Source: Streptomyces sp. NBC_01268 (lineage in GTDB: Bacteria; Actinomycetota; Actinomycetes; Streptomycetales; Streptomycetaceae). From it: a stretch of DNA of 64,000 nt. This document shows positions 36,918 through 45,327 of this stretch, one piece after another. The notes under the pieces were generated by a model that worked only from the letters and a program-made list of their open reading frames with translations, was not told the origin of the DNA and searched no databases. The stretch is taken from the NCBI RefSeq assembly GCF_036240795.1, contig NZ_CP108454.1, forward strand, positions 1,798,001-1,862,000, read 5' to 3'. Both the position numbers and the translations under genes were made by a program. The stretch's first letter is position 1, and every line of letters starts with the position of its first letter.

Positions 36918-37687
36918 GCGCCCGCCCCTTCCCACTTCCGCTGGATGTGGTTCATATTGCCCAGCCACCGTTCGGGCTCGGCCGCCCGGGCCCGGTAGTA
37001 GTCGGCGACCTCGGGGTGCGGCAGGACGAGGAAGCGGTCGGCGGCCATGGCGTCGAAGAGGGCGTCGGCGACGTCCTCGGGCTCGATGGCGGTGGGCGCG
37101 AGGACGAGGTCGCCGGCGCTTCCGGAGGCGGTGAGCATGTCCGTGCGCACCCCCTGCGGGCAGATGGCGTGGACCTTGAGGCCGCGGTGGCGGTAGGTCA
37201 GCGAGAGCCATTCGGCGAAGGCGTACGCGCCGTGCTTGGAGACGCTGTACGGGGCGGCGCCGATCATCGTGAGCAGTCCGGCGGCGGAGACGGTGGAGAC
37301 GAAGCGGCCGGTGCCGCGCTCCAGCCAGCCGGGCAGCAGCGCGCGGGCGGCGCGGACGTGGGCCATGACGTTGACGTCCCAGGCGGCGGCCCAGACCTCC
37401 TCGTCGGCGAAGGCGTCACCCGGCGAGGCGAGTCCGGCGTTGGCGCACCAGACGTCCACGGTGCCGCCGAGCGCGGCGCGGGCCTCCTCGACGATCCCGG
37501 AGGCGTCCCCGGGCACGGCGAGGGCGCCGATCTCGTCGGCGACGGCCTTGGTGCGACCGGGGTCGAGGTCGTTGACGACGACCCGGGCCCCTTCGGCGGC
37601 GAACCTGCGGGCGAGTGCGGCGCCGATGCCGCCGCCCGCTCCCGTGACGACCACCGCAGCGCCCTCGACGCCTTGCACCGTACTCAT
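36914..37687 (-). CDS. Short-chain dehydrogenase/reductase
   Basis: A 257-residue SDR. Cofactor motif VVVTGAGGGIGAALARRF, an NAG motif changed to CANAG, and catalytic Ser in STVSAAG with YSVSKHG. Start at 37687 is preceded by GAGAGGTGG. It is coupled to the acyl-CoA ligase gene by GTGA and likely acts in the same fatty-acid or aromatic side-chain route, for example on a 3-hydroxyacyl or alcohol intermediate. A TetR-type operator lies 39 bp upstream. Confidence 0.9.
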   Translation of the reverse strand: MSTVQGVEGAAVVVTGAGGGIGAALARRFAAEGARVVVNDLDPGRTKAVADEIGALAVPGDASGIVEEARAALGGTVDVWCANAGLASPGDAFADEEVWAAAWDVNVMAHVRAARALLPGWLERGTGRFVSTVSAAGLLTMIGAAPYSVSKHGAYAFAEWLSLTYRHRGLKVHAICPQGVRTDMLTASGSAGDLVLAPTAIEPEDVADALFDAMAADRFLVLPHPEVADYYRARAAEPERWLGNMNHIQRKWEGAGA

Positions 37688-37725
37688 CGCCGGTCCACCT
37701 CTCCGTAGCGGTTGTGCGGGCAGAC

Positions 37726-37738
37726 TAACCGGTCGGTA
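37726..37738. promoter_or_regulatory. TetR-type operator upstream of the SDR-ligase operon
   Basis: TAACCGGTCGGTA, read on the other strand TACCGACCGGTTA, is a near-palindrome matching the sites at 32258 and 59575. Confidence 0.6.
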
Positions 37739-37840
37739 TGGAGCCGGGGAAGACTCCGGCGGTACGCCTCGTTCCGCGCGGGCCGGTGGAGCGCTAGCGT
37801 GCGTGGCCATGTCAGGGAAGGCGATCAAGGAGGTTTCCGC

Positions 37841-39115
37841 ATGAGCCTGTCCAGACGTGGCCTGCTGGCCGCGGGCGGGGCGCTCGGCGCCGCCGCGGCG
37901 GCCGGCACGGGGTCGACGGCGGCGCACGCGGCCCCGGACGGCGCCGCCGGCCAGGGTGCCCGGGGCGGCCGGGTGCGCACCGGGTTCGACCGGCTTGCCG
38001 CCGACGGGTACGCGCGGCTGGCCGGGCAGCGGGTCGGCGTGGTCACCAACCCGACCGGCATCACCGCCGAGGCCCGGCACATCGTGGACGTGATGCACGC
38101 CGACGAGCGGGTCGACCTGGTCGCCGTCTTCGGCCCCGAGCACGGCTTCCGCGGCACGGCGCAGGCCGGCGGCTCCGAGGGGCGGTACGACGACCCGGCG
38201 ACCGGGCTGCCGGTCTACGACACGTACCTGAAGAGCGGCGCGCCGCTCGCCGACGTGTTCACCGCCTCGGGCGTGGACACGGTCGTCTTCGACATCCAGG
38301 ACGTCGGCGCCCGCTTCTACACGTACATCTGGACGCTCTACGACTGCATGGTGGCGGCCTCGCTCGCCGGGAAGCGCTTCGTGGTCCTGGACCGCCCGAA
38401 CCCGGTGACCGGCCGGTCCGCGCTCGGCCCCGTACTGGACCGGGCGTACGCGACCTTCGTCGGGCGCGAGCCCATCGCACAGGCGCACGGGATGACGGTG
38501 GCCGAGCTGGCCCGCCTCTTCAACGGGGAGTTCCTGGAGCGGCCGGTGGAGCTGGAGACGGTGACGGCGACCGGCTGGCGGCGCGGGGAGTTCTTCGGCA
38601 CCACGGGGCTGCCGTGGGTGCCGCCCAGCCCCAACATTCCGACGCCCGACACGGCGCTCGTCTACGCGGGCACCTGCCTCTTCGAGGGCACCAACCTCTC
38701 CGAGGGGCGCGGCACGACCCGCCCGTTCGAGCTGCTCGGCGCGGAGGGGATCGACGGCCGGTGGGCGGCGGCGGCGAACGCGCTGGACCTGCCCGGGGTG
38801 CGCTTCCGCGAGGCGTACTTCGCGCCGACCTTCTCCAAGTTCCAGGGGAAGACGGTGGGCGGGCTCCAGCTGATGGTGCACGACCCGGCGGCCTTCGACC
38901 CGGTGCGCACCGGGATCGCGCTGCTCGTCACCGCCCGCCGGAGCTGGAGCGGTTTCGCGTGGCGGCCGGACAACTGGATCGACAAGCTGACCGGTTCGAG
39001 CCGGGTGCGCACGCTGATCGACGCGGGCGCGAGTGCGGACGAGGTGGCGGCGGACTGGGAGGCGGGGCTGGCGGCGTTCCGCGCGGTCCGGCGGGAGTAC
39101 CTGCTCTACCGCTGA
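37841..39115 (+). CDS. namZ: Tat-exported exo-beta-N-acetylmuramidase NamZ-like (DUF1343)
   Basis: A 424-residue protein of the DUF1343/GH171 family, known to release terminal MurNAc from peptidoglycan fragments. The N-terminus MSLSRRGLLAAGGALG carries a twin-arginine signal (SRRGLL) and a hydrophobic stretch ending AHA. Core motifs include RVGVVTNPTGIT, FGPEHGFRGTAQAGG, FDIQDVGARFYTYIWTL and FVVLDRPNPVTG. Start at 37841 is fixed by AAGGAGG. It probably works in wall recycling outside the cell. It is not in an obvious wall operon. Confidence 0.88.
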   Translation: MSLSRRGLLAAGGALGAAAAAGTGSTAAHAAPDGAAGQGARGGRVRTGFDRLAADGYARLAGQRVGVVTNPTGITAEARHIVDVMHADERVDLVAVFGPEHGFRGTAQAGGSEGRYDDPATGLPVYDTYLKSGAPLADVFTASGVDTVVFDIQDVGARFYTYIWTLYDCMVAASLAGKRFVVLDRPNPVTGRSALGPVLDRAYATFVGREPIAQAHGMTVAELARLFNGEFLERPVELETVTATGWRRGEFFGTTGLPWVPPSPNIPTPDTALVYAGTCLFEGTNLSEGRGTTRPFELLGAEGIDGRWAAAANALDLPGVRFREAYFAPTFSKFQGKTVGGLQLMVHDPAAFDPVRTGIALLVTARRSWSGFAWRPDNWIDKLTGSSRVRTLIDAGASADEVAADWEAGLAAFRAVRREYLLYR

Positions 39116-39146
39116 GGGGGGGGCTGCCCCCCGGGCGGGCGCGGGT

Positions 39147-39169
39147 GCGGGCCGGATGTCCCGGCCCGC
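39147..39169 (+). terminator. Hairpin after namZ
   Basis: GCGGGCCGG and CCGGCCCGC form a 9-bp perfect stem, within a longer G/C-rich imperfect pairing. No T-run follows. Confidence 0.55.
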
Positions 39170-39192
39170 GCCCCGCGGGTTGACTGAGGGTC

Positions 39193-40557
39193 ATGAGCAC
39201 TTCCCTACGACGCCGACAGACGCGTCGACGCCCGCTGACCGTCCTGCTCGCCGCCCTGTGCGTGGGCCTCCTCGCCCCCACGGCCCCGGCCCTCGCCCAC
39301 GCGTCCGCGACCCCCGACCCGGTGCGCGAACTCGCCTCCACCGCACGCCCGTTGACCGACACCCGGACTCTGGAGCGGATCGTCGGCAACGCGAAGGTCG
39401 TCGGCGTCGGCGAGGCGACGCACAGCTCGGGCGAGTTCTTCCGCGTCAAGCACCGGATCTTCGAACAGCTCGTGGAGCGCCAGGGGTTCACCACCTTCGC
39501 CCTGGAGGCGAACTGGAGCACCGGCCTGCTCGTCGACGACTACGTGCGCTTCGGCAAGGGCGACATCCGGAAGATCATGCGGGACGAGTTCCAGAACGCG
39601 TACGGCTTCTGGAACACCCAGGAGTACCTCGACCTGTTCACCTGGATGCGGCGGCACAACCAGCGCCACCCCGAGCACCCGGTGCGGTTCATGGGCAACG
39701 ACCTCGGCTACGCGGGCCCCGAGCTCTTCGACCGGGTCACCGACTACGTCGCCCGGACCCGGCCGGCGCTGCTCCCCCGCGTCCGGGAGCTCTACCGCGG
39801 CTCCCGGCCGACCGGCACCGTCGACACCTGGATGAACGCCTACCTGGCCAGGCCGCTGGCCGAGCGCAGGGAGATGGCGGCGGACGTCGGCCGGGTCCTC
39901 GCCCTCCTGGAGGGGCAGCAGCCGGCCGGGAAGGACCGCGCGGCCCGCGAGGCGCACGCGTGGGCGGTGCAGCACGCCCGGGCCATCGCCCAGGTCGGCA
40001 CGGAGTACGCGTACGACCTGACCGGCGAGACCGGCAAGGACGAGGCCGCGCAGGCGATGCTCCACCGTGACCGGGTCATGGCCGAGAACACCGTGTGGTG
40101 GCAGCGCCGCACCGGCGACCGGATGCTGCTGTCCGCGCACGACGGGCACGTCGGCTACGAGACCACCCGGCCCGAGCACTACCCGCGCCTCCAGGGCGCC
40201 TTCCTGCGGGACGCGCTCGGCAAGGGGTACGTGAGCATCGGCGCGACCTTCGGGCGGGGCTCGTTCAACGCGCACGACACGGGGACTCCGGGCGAACCCG
40301 TACGGGAGTTCACCGTCGGCCCGCTCGGCGCCGACAGCAACGCGCACGTCCTCGACCGGGTCTCTTCCCGACCCTTCCTGCTGGACCTGCGGACCGCGAC
40401 CCCGGCCGCCCGGGAGTGGCTGTCGGTGGCCCGGCCGACGCGGTCGATCGGCACCGCTTTCCCCTGGGACGGCGACGTGGTGGGGGTGCGGCTCTCGACC
40501 GCGTACGACGCCGTCGTGCACTTCCCCGAGATCTCGGCGGCGCGGTACCTCGGCTGA
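39193..40557 (+). CDS. Secreted erythromycin-esterase-like protein
   Basis: A 454-residue protein of the EreA/SucC-domain family. The catalytic-region motif is VVGVGEATHSSGEFFRVKHR (Glu-His), with FALEANWS, FMGNDLGY and SAHDGHVGYET further on, in the order expected. The N-terminus RRRPLTVLLAALCVGLLAPTAPALAHA is a Sec signal peptide, so it acts outside. Family members open macrolide lactones, but many have other, unknown substrates, so resistance cannot be concluded. It follows namZ after a hairpin and has its own start. Confidence 0.85.
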   Translation: MSTSLRRRQTRRRPLTVLLAALCVGLLAPTAPALAHASATPDPVRELASTARPLTDTRTLERIVGNAKVVGVGEATHSSGEFFRVKHRIFEQLVERQGFTTFALEANWSTGLLVDDYVRFGKGDIRKIMRDEFQNAYGFWNTQEYLDLFTWMRRHNQRHPEHPVRFMGNDLGYAGPELFDRVTDYVARTRPALLPRVRELYRGSRPTGTVDTWMNAYLARPLAERREMAADVGRVLALLEGQQPAGKDRAAREAHAWAVQHARAIAQVGTEYAYDLTGETGKDEAAQAMLHRDRVMAENTVWWQRRTGDRMLLSAHDGHVGYETTRPEHYPRLQGAFLRDALGKGYVSIGATFGRGSFNAHDTGTPGEPVREFTVGPLGADSNAHVLDRVSSRPFLLDLRTATPAAREWLSVARPTRSIGTAFPWDGDVVGVRLSTAYDAVVHFPEISAARYLG

Positions 40558-40628
40558 CGACTGCCCGTCCCTCCGCGGGGGAAGGATCCCGGTGCCGACG
40601 GCACACCTCGACGCGGAGGGACGGGGCC

Positions 40629-41909
40629 ATGACCGGGATGAGTGTCGGGCCGTATCGCGAGATCACCTTCGACAAGGACGGCGACGGGCCCGGCGGGCCG
40701 GCCGGACAGGCGGCCCGGCTCGGGGAGCTCGCCCGCCAAGGCTGCACGGATCTGCTGGTGTTCGCCCACGGCTGGAACAACTCGCCGTCCGTGGCGACCC
40801 GTTTCTACTCGTCGTTCTTCGCGCCCTTCCCCGGCCTCGAAGGGCCGGGAGTGCGGCTCGGTTACGCGGGGGCGGTCTGGCCCTCGATGATGTTCTCCGA
40901 CGAGCCCGTCCCCGACTTCGCCTCGCTCGCGGCCACGGTGCCCGGGAAGACGGCGGTGGTGGCGCGGCTCGCGGAGCTGACCGGCACGGAACCGGCGCGG
41001 GAGTCGGCGTTCGCCGAGTTCGCGGCGCTGCTGCGGGAACTGACGGACACGGACCGGGTGGGGCTGCTCGACCCGGCCGACGCCGATGTGCCGGCCTTCC
41101 TCGTCGCCGATCCGCTGACGACGTACGCGGCGTTCGCCGCCGCAGGCGAGGAGGACGGGCGGAGTGGAGGAGGCGGCTCGGGCGGCAGCGGCGGCTCGGG
41201 CGGCGACGCCGGCTCGCCGGAAGTCTCCGGTGCGGGCGGTGAGGCGCTGTTCGGCGGGGACCGGGTGAAGCGGCTGTGGAAGGGGGCGAAGGAGGCGCTG
41301 CGCCAGGCCACGTACTACACGATGAAGCGCCGCGCGGGCGTGGTCGGCGCCCGGGGCCTCGGCCCCGTACTCGGCGAACTCGCCCGTACCTCCCCGAATC
41401 TGCGCGTCCACCTCGCCGGGCACAGCTTCGGCGGCCGGCTGGTCGCGCACGCGCTGCCGGGACTGCCCGACGGCACCCGCACCGTGAAGTCGGTGACCCT
41501 CCTCCAGGGCGCCTTCTCGCACTACGCGTTCGCCGCCCGCCTCCCGCACGCCCCCGGCCGCGGCGGCTCCCTCCCGGACCTCCAGCACCGGGTGGACGGC
41601 CCCCTGGTGGCCTGCCACTCGCGGCACGACACCGCGCTGCGGGTCTTCTATCCGCTGGCCTCCCGGCTGTCGCGCGACGACGACGCGCTCCTCGGGCAGG
41701 ACGGGCGCCGGTGGGGTGCCCTCGGCTACGACGGCATTCAGGCCGTTCCCGGGATGTCCGCCCGCACCCTGGGAACGGTGCTGCGGGACGGGCTGCCCGC
41801 GTCGGGGTGCGTGAGCGTGGACGCGGCCGAGGTGGTGTCGGAGCACAGCGACGTCTGCCACCCGGAGCTGGCCCGGGTGGTGGCGAGGGCGGGCCGGTTC
41901 GGCGGTTGA
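40629..41909 (+). CDS. Alpha/beta-hydrolase fold serine esterase-like protein
   Basis: A 426-residue cytosolic protein. LLVFAHGWNNSPSVATRFY gives the oxyanion-region His-Gly-Trp, and RVHLAGHSFGGRLVAHALPG is the GxSxG nucleophile elbow. An inserted low-complexity linker (GGGGSGGSGGSGG, near residue 180) splits the two. The overall layout resembles DUF900-type lipases. Start at 40629 follows ACGGGGCC; a second ATG at 40638 is possible. The substrate is unknown. Confidence 0.8.
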   Translation: MTGMSVGPYREITFDKDGDGPGGPAGQAARLGELARQGCTDLLVFAHGWNNSPSVATRFYSSFFAPFPGLEGPGVRLGYAGAVWPSMMFSDEPVPDFASLAATVPGKTAVVARLAELTGTEPARESAFAEFAALLRELTDTDRVGLLDPADADVPAFLVADPLTTYAAFAAAGEEDGRSGGGGSGGSGGSGGDAGSPEVSGAGGEALFGGDRVKRLWKGAKEALRQATYYTMKRRAGVVGARGLGPVLGELARTSPNLRVHLAGHSFGGRLVAHALPGLPDGTRTVKSVTLLQGAFSHYAFAARLPHAPGRGGSLPDLQHRVDGPLVACHSRHDTALRVFYPLASRLSRDDDALLGQDGRRWGALGYDGIQAVPGMSARTLGTVLRDGLPASGCVSVDAAEVVSEHSDVCHPELARVVARAGRFGG

Positions 41910-41946
41910 GGGACGGTTCCACGGGCCCGCGCGGGGGGTCGGTTCC

Positions 41947-41971
41947 GGCCGTCTGAGGGCCTCTGACGGCC
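41947..41971 (+). terminator. Hairpin after the esterase-like gene
   Basis: GGCCGTC and GACGGCC enclose an inner GAGG/CCTC pairing. It is not followed by a clear T-run. Confidence 0.45.
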
Positions 41972-42057
41972 GCCATCCGATTTTCGATGGAACACGAGAC
42001 GGCTCTCGTTCGTCCCTCTCATATCGCCGAAGTGCCAGCGACGGAGGTGGGCAGACG

Positions 42058-42669
42058 ATGGCCGGGTTCCGGAGTCTTGCGAGACAGGTCCGTGATCCAG
42101 GGAGCGACACGGCCTTGCGACGGTATTCGCTGCGCAAGTGCCTTGAGCGGTTCGCGCCCTACGGTCACCGGGCGACCTGGGACCATCTGTGCCGGAGCCA
42201 CGGCTTCGGCCCGGAGGACCGGGAAGCCGATCCGGGGCGGCTGGTGGCCGCCCTGGACGAGCTGGAGCAGGCGCGGGCGGTGTGGCTCGCGTACGAGGCG
42301 GAGTTCGCCGAGCGCAGGCGGCGGGAGAAACACGGCGGGCTGCGCCGGCCGGGCGCGCTCGACGAGTGGCACCGCCGGATCTGGGGCGGCAACGGGGTGG
42401 CGCGCTGCGACGATCCCGCCCGCCATCCGCAGGAGCCGCTGCCCGAGGTGGTGGGGCGGCTGGTGGCCGCGTTGAAGCGGGGGCCGGGCGACCACTGTCC
42501 GGTCTGCGCGGGGCCGCACATCGAGTGGCGGGCGGAGCTGCGGGACGAGCCGTGGTTCGGGCCGGTGTGCGAGGACTGCGGGGTGCTGATACCCCGCGCC
42601 GTCCTCACGTCCCGGGCGCTCGCCCGGACCCGTGGGGACGCGCTGCCGCGCCTGGCGTCGGTGGCGTGA
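42058..42669 (+). CDS. Conserved actinobacterial zinc-ribbon-like hypothetical protein
   Basis: A 203-residue, Arg-rich protein that I do not recognise. The C-terminal third has CPVCAGPHIEWRAEL and a second pair in VCEDCGVLIP, consistent with a zinc ribbon or HNH-like treble clef. The centre is helical (LVAALDELEQARAVWLAYEAEFAERRRREKH). Its stop overlaps the start of the next gene (TGATG), so the two are cotranslated; the linked BKACE enzyme gives no clear clue. Start at 42058 follows GGAGGTGGG. Confidence 0.78.
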   Translation: MAGFRSLARQVRDPGSDTALRRYSLRKCLERFAPYGHRATWDHLCRSHGFGPEDREADPGRLVAALDELEQARAVWLAYEAEFAERRRREKHGGLRRPGALDEWHRRIWGGNGVARCDDPARHPQEPLPEVVGRLVAALKRGPGDHCPVCAGPHIEWRAELRDEPWFGPVCEDCGVLIPRAVLTSRALARTRGDALPRLASVA

Positions 42670-43409
42670 TGCTCCAGGTCGCTCTCAACGGGGGCCACGG
42701 GCCCGGGGATTCGGCCGCGGTGCCGATGTCCCCGGTCGCGATGGCCGAGGCGGCGGCCGCCGCCGTCGCCGCGGGCGCCGACGACGTGCACGTGCACCCC
42801 AAGACCCCCTGCGGCGGCGACACGCTCTCGCCTCGGGTCCTCGCCGACACGCTGGCCGCGATCCGCGCGGCCGTGGACGTGCCGGTGGGCGTGACGACCG
42901 GGGTCCGCTCGGAGCGCGACCCGGTGCGCCGGCTCGCCCGGGTCCGCGCCTGGACGGCGCTGCCCGACCACGCCTGCGTCAACTGGCACGAGCCGGGGGC
43001 CGAGGCCCTCGCCGCCGCCCTGCTCGGCCGGGGCGTCGCCGTCGAGGCCTGTCTGCGGTCCGGCACGGACGGTCCGGCCCGATTCCTGCGCTCCTCGCTG
43101 GCCCCGCGCGTGCTGCGCGTCCACGCCGAGGTGACGGACCCCTCCCCCGTGACGGCCGAGTCCACGGCACGCGCCCTGCTGGCGGCCCTGGCCCGCTCCC
43201 CGCACTCCCGCCCGGTCCTGCTCCACGGTTCCGGCGCCACCGCCTGGCCGCTGCTGCGGCTGGCCCGGCAGCTCGGCCTGGGCACCCGTATCGGCCTGGA
43301 GGACACCCTGCTGCTGCCCGACGGCAGCCCGGCCCGCTCCAACGCCCAGCTGGTGTCGGCGGCGCTGGCGGCGCCGATCCCGGCCCGGACGGCGGGGACT
43401 TCGGCCTGA
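42669..43409 (+). CDS. BKACE-family (DUF849) beta-keto acid cleavage enzyme
   Basis: A 246-residue zinc-dependent Claisen-type enzyme. DVHVHPKTP holds the two metal His of the HxH motif, CVNWHEPGAEAL follows, and RIGLEDTLLLPDG carries the conserved Glu near the C-terminus. Known members condense beta-keto acids with acetyl-CoA, but substrates vary widely. It is a short, N-terminally compact version (family members are usually ~270-310 residues). Coupled to the zinc-ribbon protein. Confidence 0.85.
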   Translation: MLQVALNGGHGPGDSAAVPMSPVAMAEAAAAAVAAGADDVHVHPKTPCGGDTLSPRVLADTLAAIRAAVDVPVGVTTGVRSERDPVRRLARVRAWTALPDHACVNWHEPGAEALAAALLGRGVAVEACLRSGTDGPARFLRSSLAPRVLRVHAEVTDPSPVTAESTARALLAALARSPHSRPVLLHGSGATAWPLLRLARQLGLGTRIGLEDTLLLPDGSPARSNAQLVSAALAAPIPARTAGTSA

Positions 43410-43541
43410 CGGCGACCCGACTCCCGCCGCAAGGGAGCGACGCTAGCAGGCGGTAAACCGGTCGCCCAGCGAATTCCCCCGGGGCACAGTGTGCGGCGAT
43501 GACCACACCATCGCACCCCACCGAGCGACCGGAGTCCTGAC

Positions 43542-44615
43542 ATGTCGACCCTGCGCGTCACCGCGGAGACCCTGACCGTGCACGAGCACCCGAACGCCGA
43601 CGCGCTGGAGCTCGCGCAGGTCGGTCTGTACCGGGCCATCGTGGCGAAGGGCGGGTACCGGACCGGTGACGTGGCGCTCTACATCCCTGAGCAGGCGGTG
43701 CTTCCGCTCGCGCTCGTCGACGAGCTGGGACTCACGGGGCGGCTGGCCGGCAAGGCGGGCGACCGGGTCAAGGCGGTGCGGCTGCGCGGGGAGCTGTCGC
43801 AGGGGATCGTGTGCCGGCCCCAGGCGCTCGACGGGGTGGACCTGGCCCGCGCGGCCGCCGAGGGGACGGACTTCGCCGAGCTGCTCGGGATCGTCAAGTG
43901 GGCGCCGCCGGTGCCGCCGACGATGAGCGGGGACGTCGAGTCCGCGCCGGATCTGCTGCCGTGGGTGGAGATCGAGAACCTGCACCGCTTCCCGGACGTC
44001 TTCGCGCCGGGCGAGCCGGTGGTCCTGACGGAGAAGCTGCACGGCACGGCCTGCCTGGTGACCCACCTCGCCCAGGAGGACCGGACGCTCGTCTCGTCCA
44101 AGGGCTTCGGCGCGAAGGGCCTGGCCCTGCGGGAGGACCCGCGCAATCTGTACTGGCGCGCCGTGCTGGGGCACGGGCTCCCGGCCGTCGCGGCCCGGCT
44201 CGCCGAGCGGCTCGGGGCGCGCCGGATCGGCCTGTTCGGCGAGGTGTACGGGGCGGGGGTGCAGGACCTGGCCTACGGGGCGAACGCGCGCGCCGAGGAC
44301 GGGCTCGGGTTCGCGCTCTTCGACCTGTGCGCCGAGATCGACGGCCACGTCCGGTGGCTGGACCCGGCGGAGGTGCTGGAGCCGGGCGAGCTGCCGCTCG
44401 TACCGCGGCTGTACTCCGGCCCGTACGACCTCGACACCGTCCTCGCGCTGGCGAGCGGCCGGGAGACGGTCTCCGGGCGGGAACTGCACCTGCGCGAGGG
44501 GGTCGTGATCCGCGCGGCGACCGAGCGGCACAGCCCGGTCGTCGGCGGGCGGGCGATCGCGAAGGCGGTCAGCCCGGCGTATCTGACCCGCAAGGGCGGC
44601 ACCGAGTACGAGTGA
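43542..44615 (+). CDS. RNA ligase of the Deinococcus DrRnl (DRB0094) type
   Basis: A 357-residue nucleotidyltransferase that would join RNA ends with ATP. The adenylated Lys165 lies in VLTEKLHGTACLV (motif I, Kx(D/H)G), motif IIIa resembles RRIGLFGEVYGAGVQDL, motif IV is REGVVIRAA, and motif V GRAIAKAVSPAYL. The N-terminal part (to ~130) looks like an OB-fold domain, as in DrRnl. Start at 43542 follows CCGGAGTCC. It is flanked by a strong terminator on the 3' side. A nick-sealing or repair role is inferred from the family. Confidence 0.88.
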   Translation: MSTLRVTAETLTVHEHPNADALELAQVGLYRAIVAKGGYRTGDVALYIPEQAVLPLALVDELGLTGRLAGKAGDRVKAVRLRGELSQGIVCRPQALDGVDLARAAAEGTDFAELLGIVKWAPPVPPTMSGDVESAPDLLPWVEIENLHRFPDVFAPGEPVVLTEKLHGTACLVTHLAQEDRTLVSSKGFGAKGLALREDPRNLYWRAVLGHGLPAVAARLAERLGARRIGLFGEVYGAGVQDLAYGANARAEDGLGFALFDLCAEIDGHVRWLDPAEVLEPGELPLVPRLYSGPYDLDTVLALASGRETVSGRELHLREGVVIRAATERHSPVVGGRAIAKAVSPAYLTRKGGTEYE

Positions 44616-44632
44616 CCGCCCGCCACAGAGCC

Positions 44633-44681
44633 GAGCGGGGGCCCGCCCACGGGGGTGGCGGGTCCCCGCTCGTTCCTTTTT
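44633..44681 (+). terminator. Strong intrinsic terminator after the RNA ligase gene
   Basis: GAGCGGGG and CCCCGCTC form the stem base, with a further GCCCGCC/GGCGGG inside; GTTCCTTTTT follows. This is the clearest intrinsic terminator of the window. Confidence 0.93.
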
Positions 44682-44685
44682 CCGG

Positions 44686-44729
44686 GGCCTCGCGCGGACC
44701 CTGGTCAGGCCTCGTGCGGACCCTCGTCA
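44686..44729. repeat. Tandem 22-bp duplication at the soxR 3' end
   Basis: GGCCTCGCGCGGACCCTGGTCA is followed directly by GGCCTCGTGCGGACCCTCGTCA (two mismatches); a partial third copy continues inside soxR. The second copy ends in the soxR stop codon complement (TCA, 44727-44729). Confidence 0.85.
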
Positions 44730-45188
44730 GGCCTTGCGCTCGGGCATCAGGCGCGAGCCGCTCAGCTGGTCTCCGAACACGTCGTCGGGGTTGGACAGGA
44801 CGCACTTCTCCAGCGAGAGGCAGCCGCAGCCGATGCAGTCGCTCAGGTGGTCCCGCAGCCGCCCGAGCTGCTTGATCCGCTCGTCCAGCTCGGTCCGCCA
44901 GGCCGCCGAGAGCAGCGCCCAGTCCTCGTGGGTGGGCGTGCGTTCCTCGGGCAGCCGGGTGAGGGCGTCGCGGACGGTCGCGAGCGGGATGCCGACCCGC
45001 TGGGCCGCCCGGATGAAGGCCACGCGGCGCAGGGTGTCCCGGCCGTAGCGGCGCTGGTTGCCGCTGGTGCGGCGGCTGCTGATCAGGCCTTTGGACTCGT
45101 AGAAGTGGAGGGCCGAGACGGCCGCTCCGCTGCGCGCGGACAGCTGACCGACGGTGAGTTCGTGGATCTTCTCGGGAATCTGCGGCAC
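44727..45188 (-). CDS. soxR: Redox-sensing regulator SoxR
   Basis: A 153-residue MerR-family activator with a [2Fe-2S] cluster. The N-terminal helix-turn-helix is LTVGQLSARSGAAVSALHFYESKGLI; the cluster ligands Cys118, Cys121, Cys123 and Cys129 lie in DCIGCGCLSLEKC (Cx2CxCx5C). In streptomycetes SoxR responds to redox-active secondary metabolites such as gamma-actinorhodin, not to superoxide. No target promoter box was recognised within this window. Its 3' end is tandemly duplicated into the intergenic region. Confidence 0.95.
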   Translation of the reverse strand: MPQIPEKIHELTVGQLSARSGAAVSALHFYESKGLISSRRTSGNQRRYGRDTLRRVAFIRAAQRVGIPLATVRDALTRLPEERTPTHEDWALLSAAWRTELDERIKQLGRLRDHLSDCIGCGCLSLEKCVLSNPDDVFGDQLSGSRLMPERKA

Positions 45189-45251
45189 CCGGTCGAGCCT
45201 ACGCGAGGGGCGTTCCGGTCCGTTGACAGGAGGCCGTCCGCCCCCACATGC

Positions 45252-45267
45252 TGAGCAAGCGCTTAGA
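45252..45267. promoter_or_regulatory. TetR operator upstream of the MaoC gene
   Basis: TGAGCAAGCGCTTAGA with the palindromic core AAGCGCTT. The same 16 bases occur at 46454-46469, upstream of the TetR gene. Confidence 0.75.
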
Positions 45268-45327
45268 CATCACGGGGCTTCACCGGGACAGCACCGGCAC
45301 ACCGCCGGGACGAGAGGGAGCGGGAAC

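Noticed and set aside
39193..40557. Calling the gene a macrolide resistance determinant
   Set aside because: The family is broad; sequence alone does not show macrolide hydrolysis.
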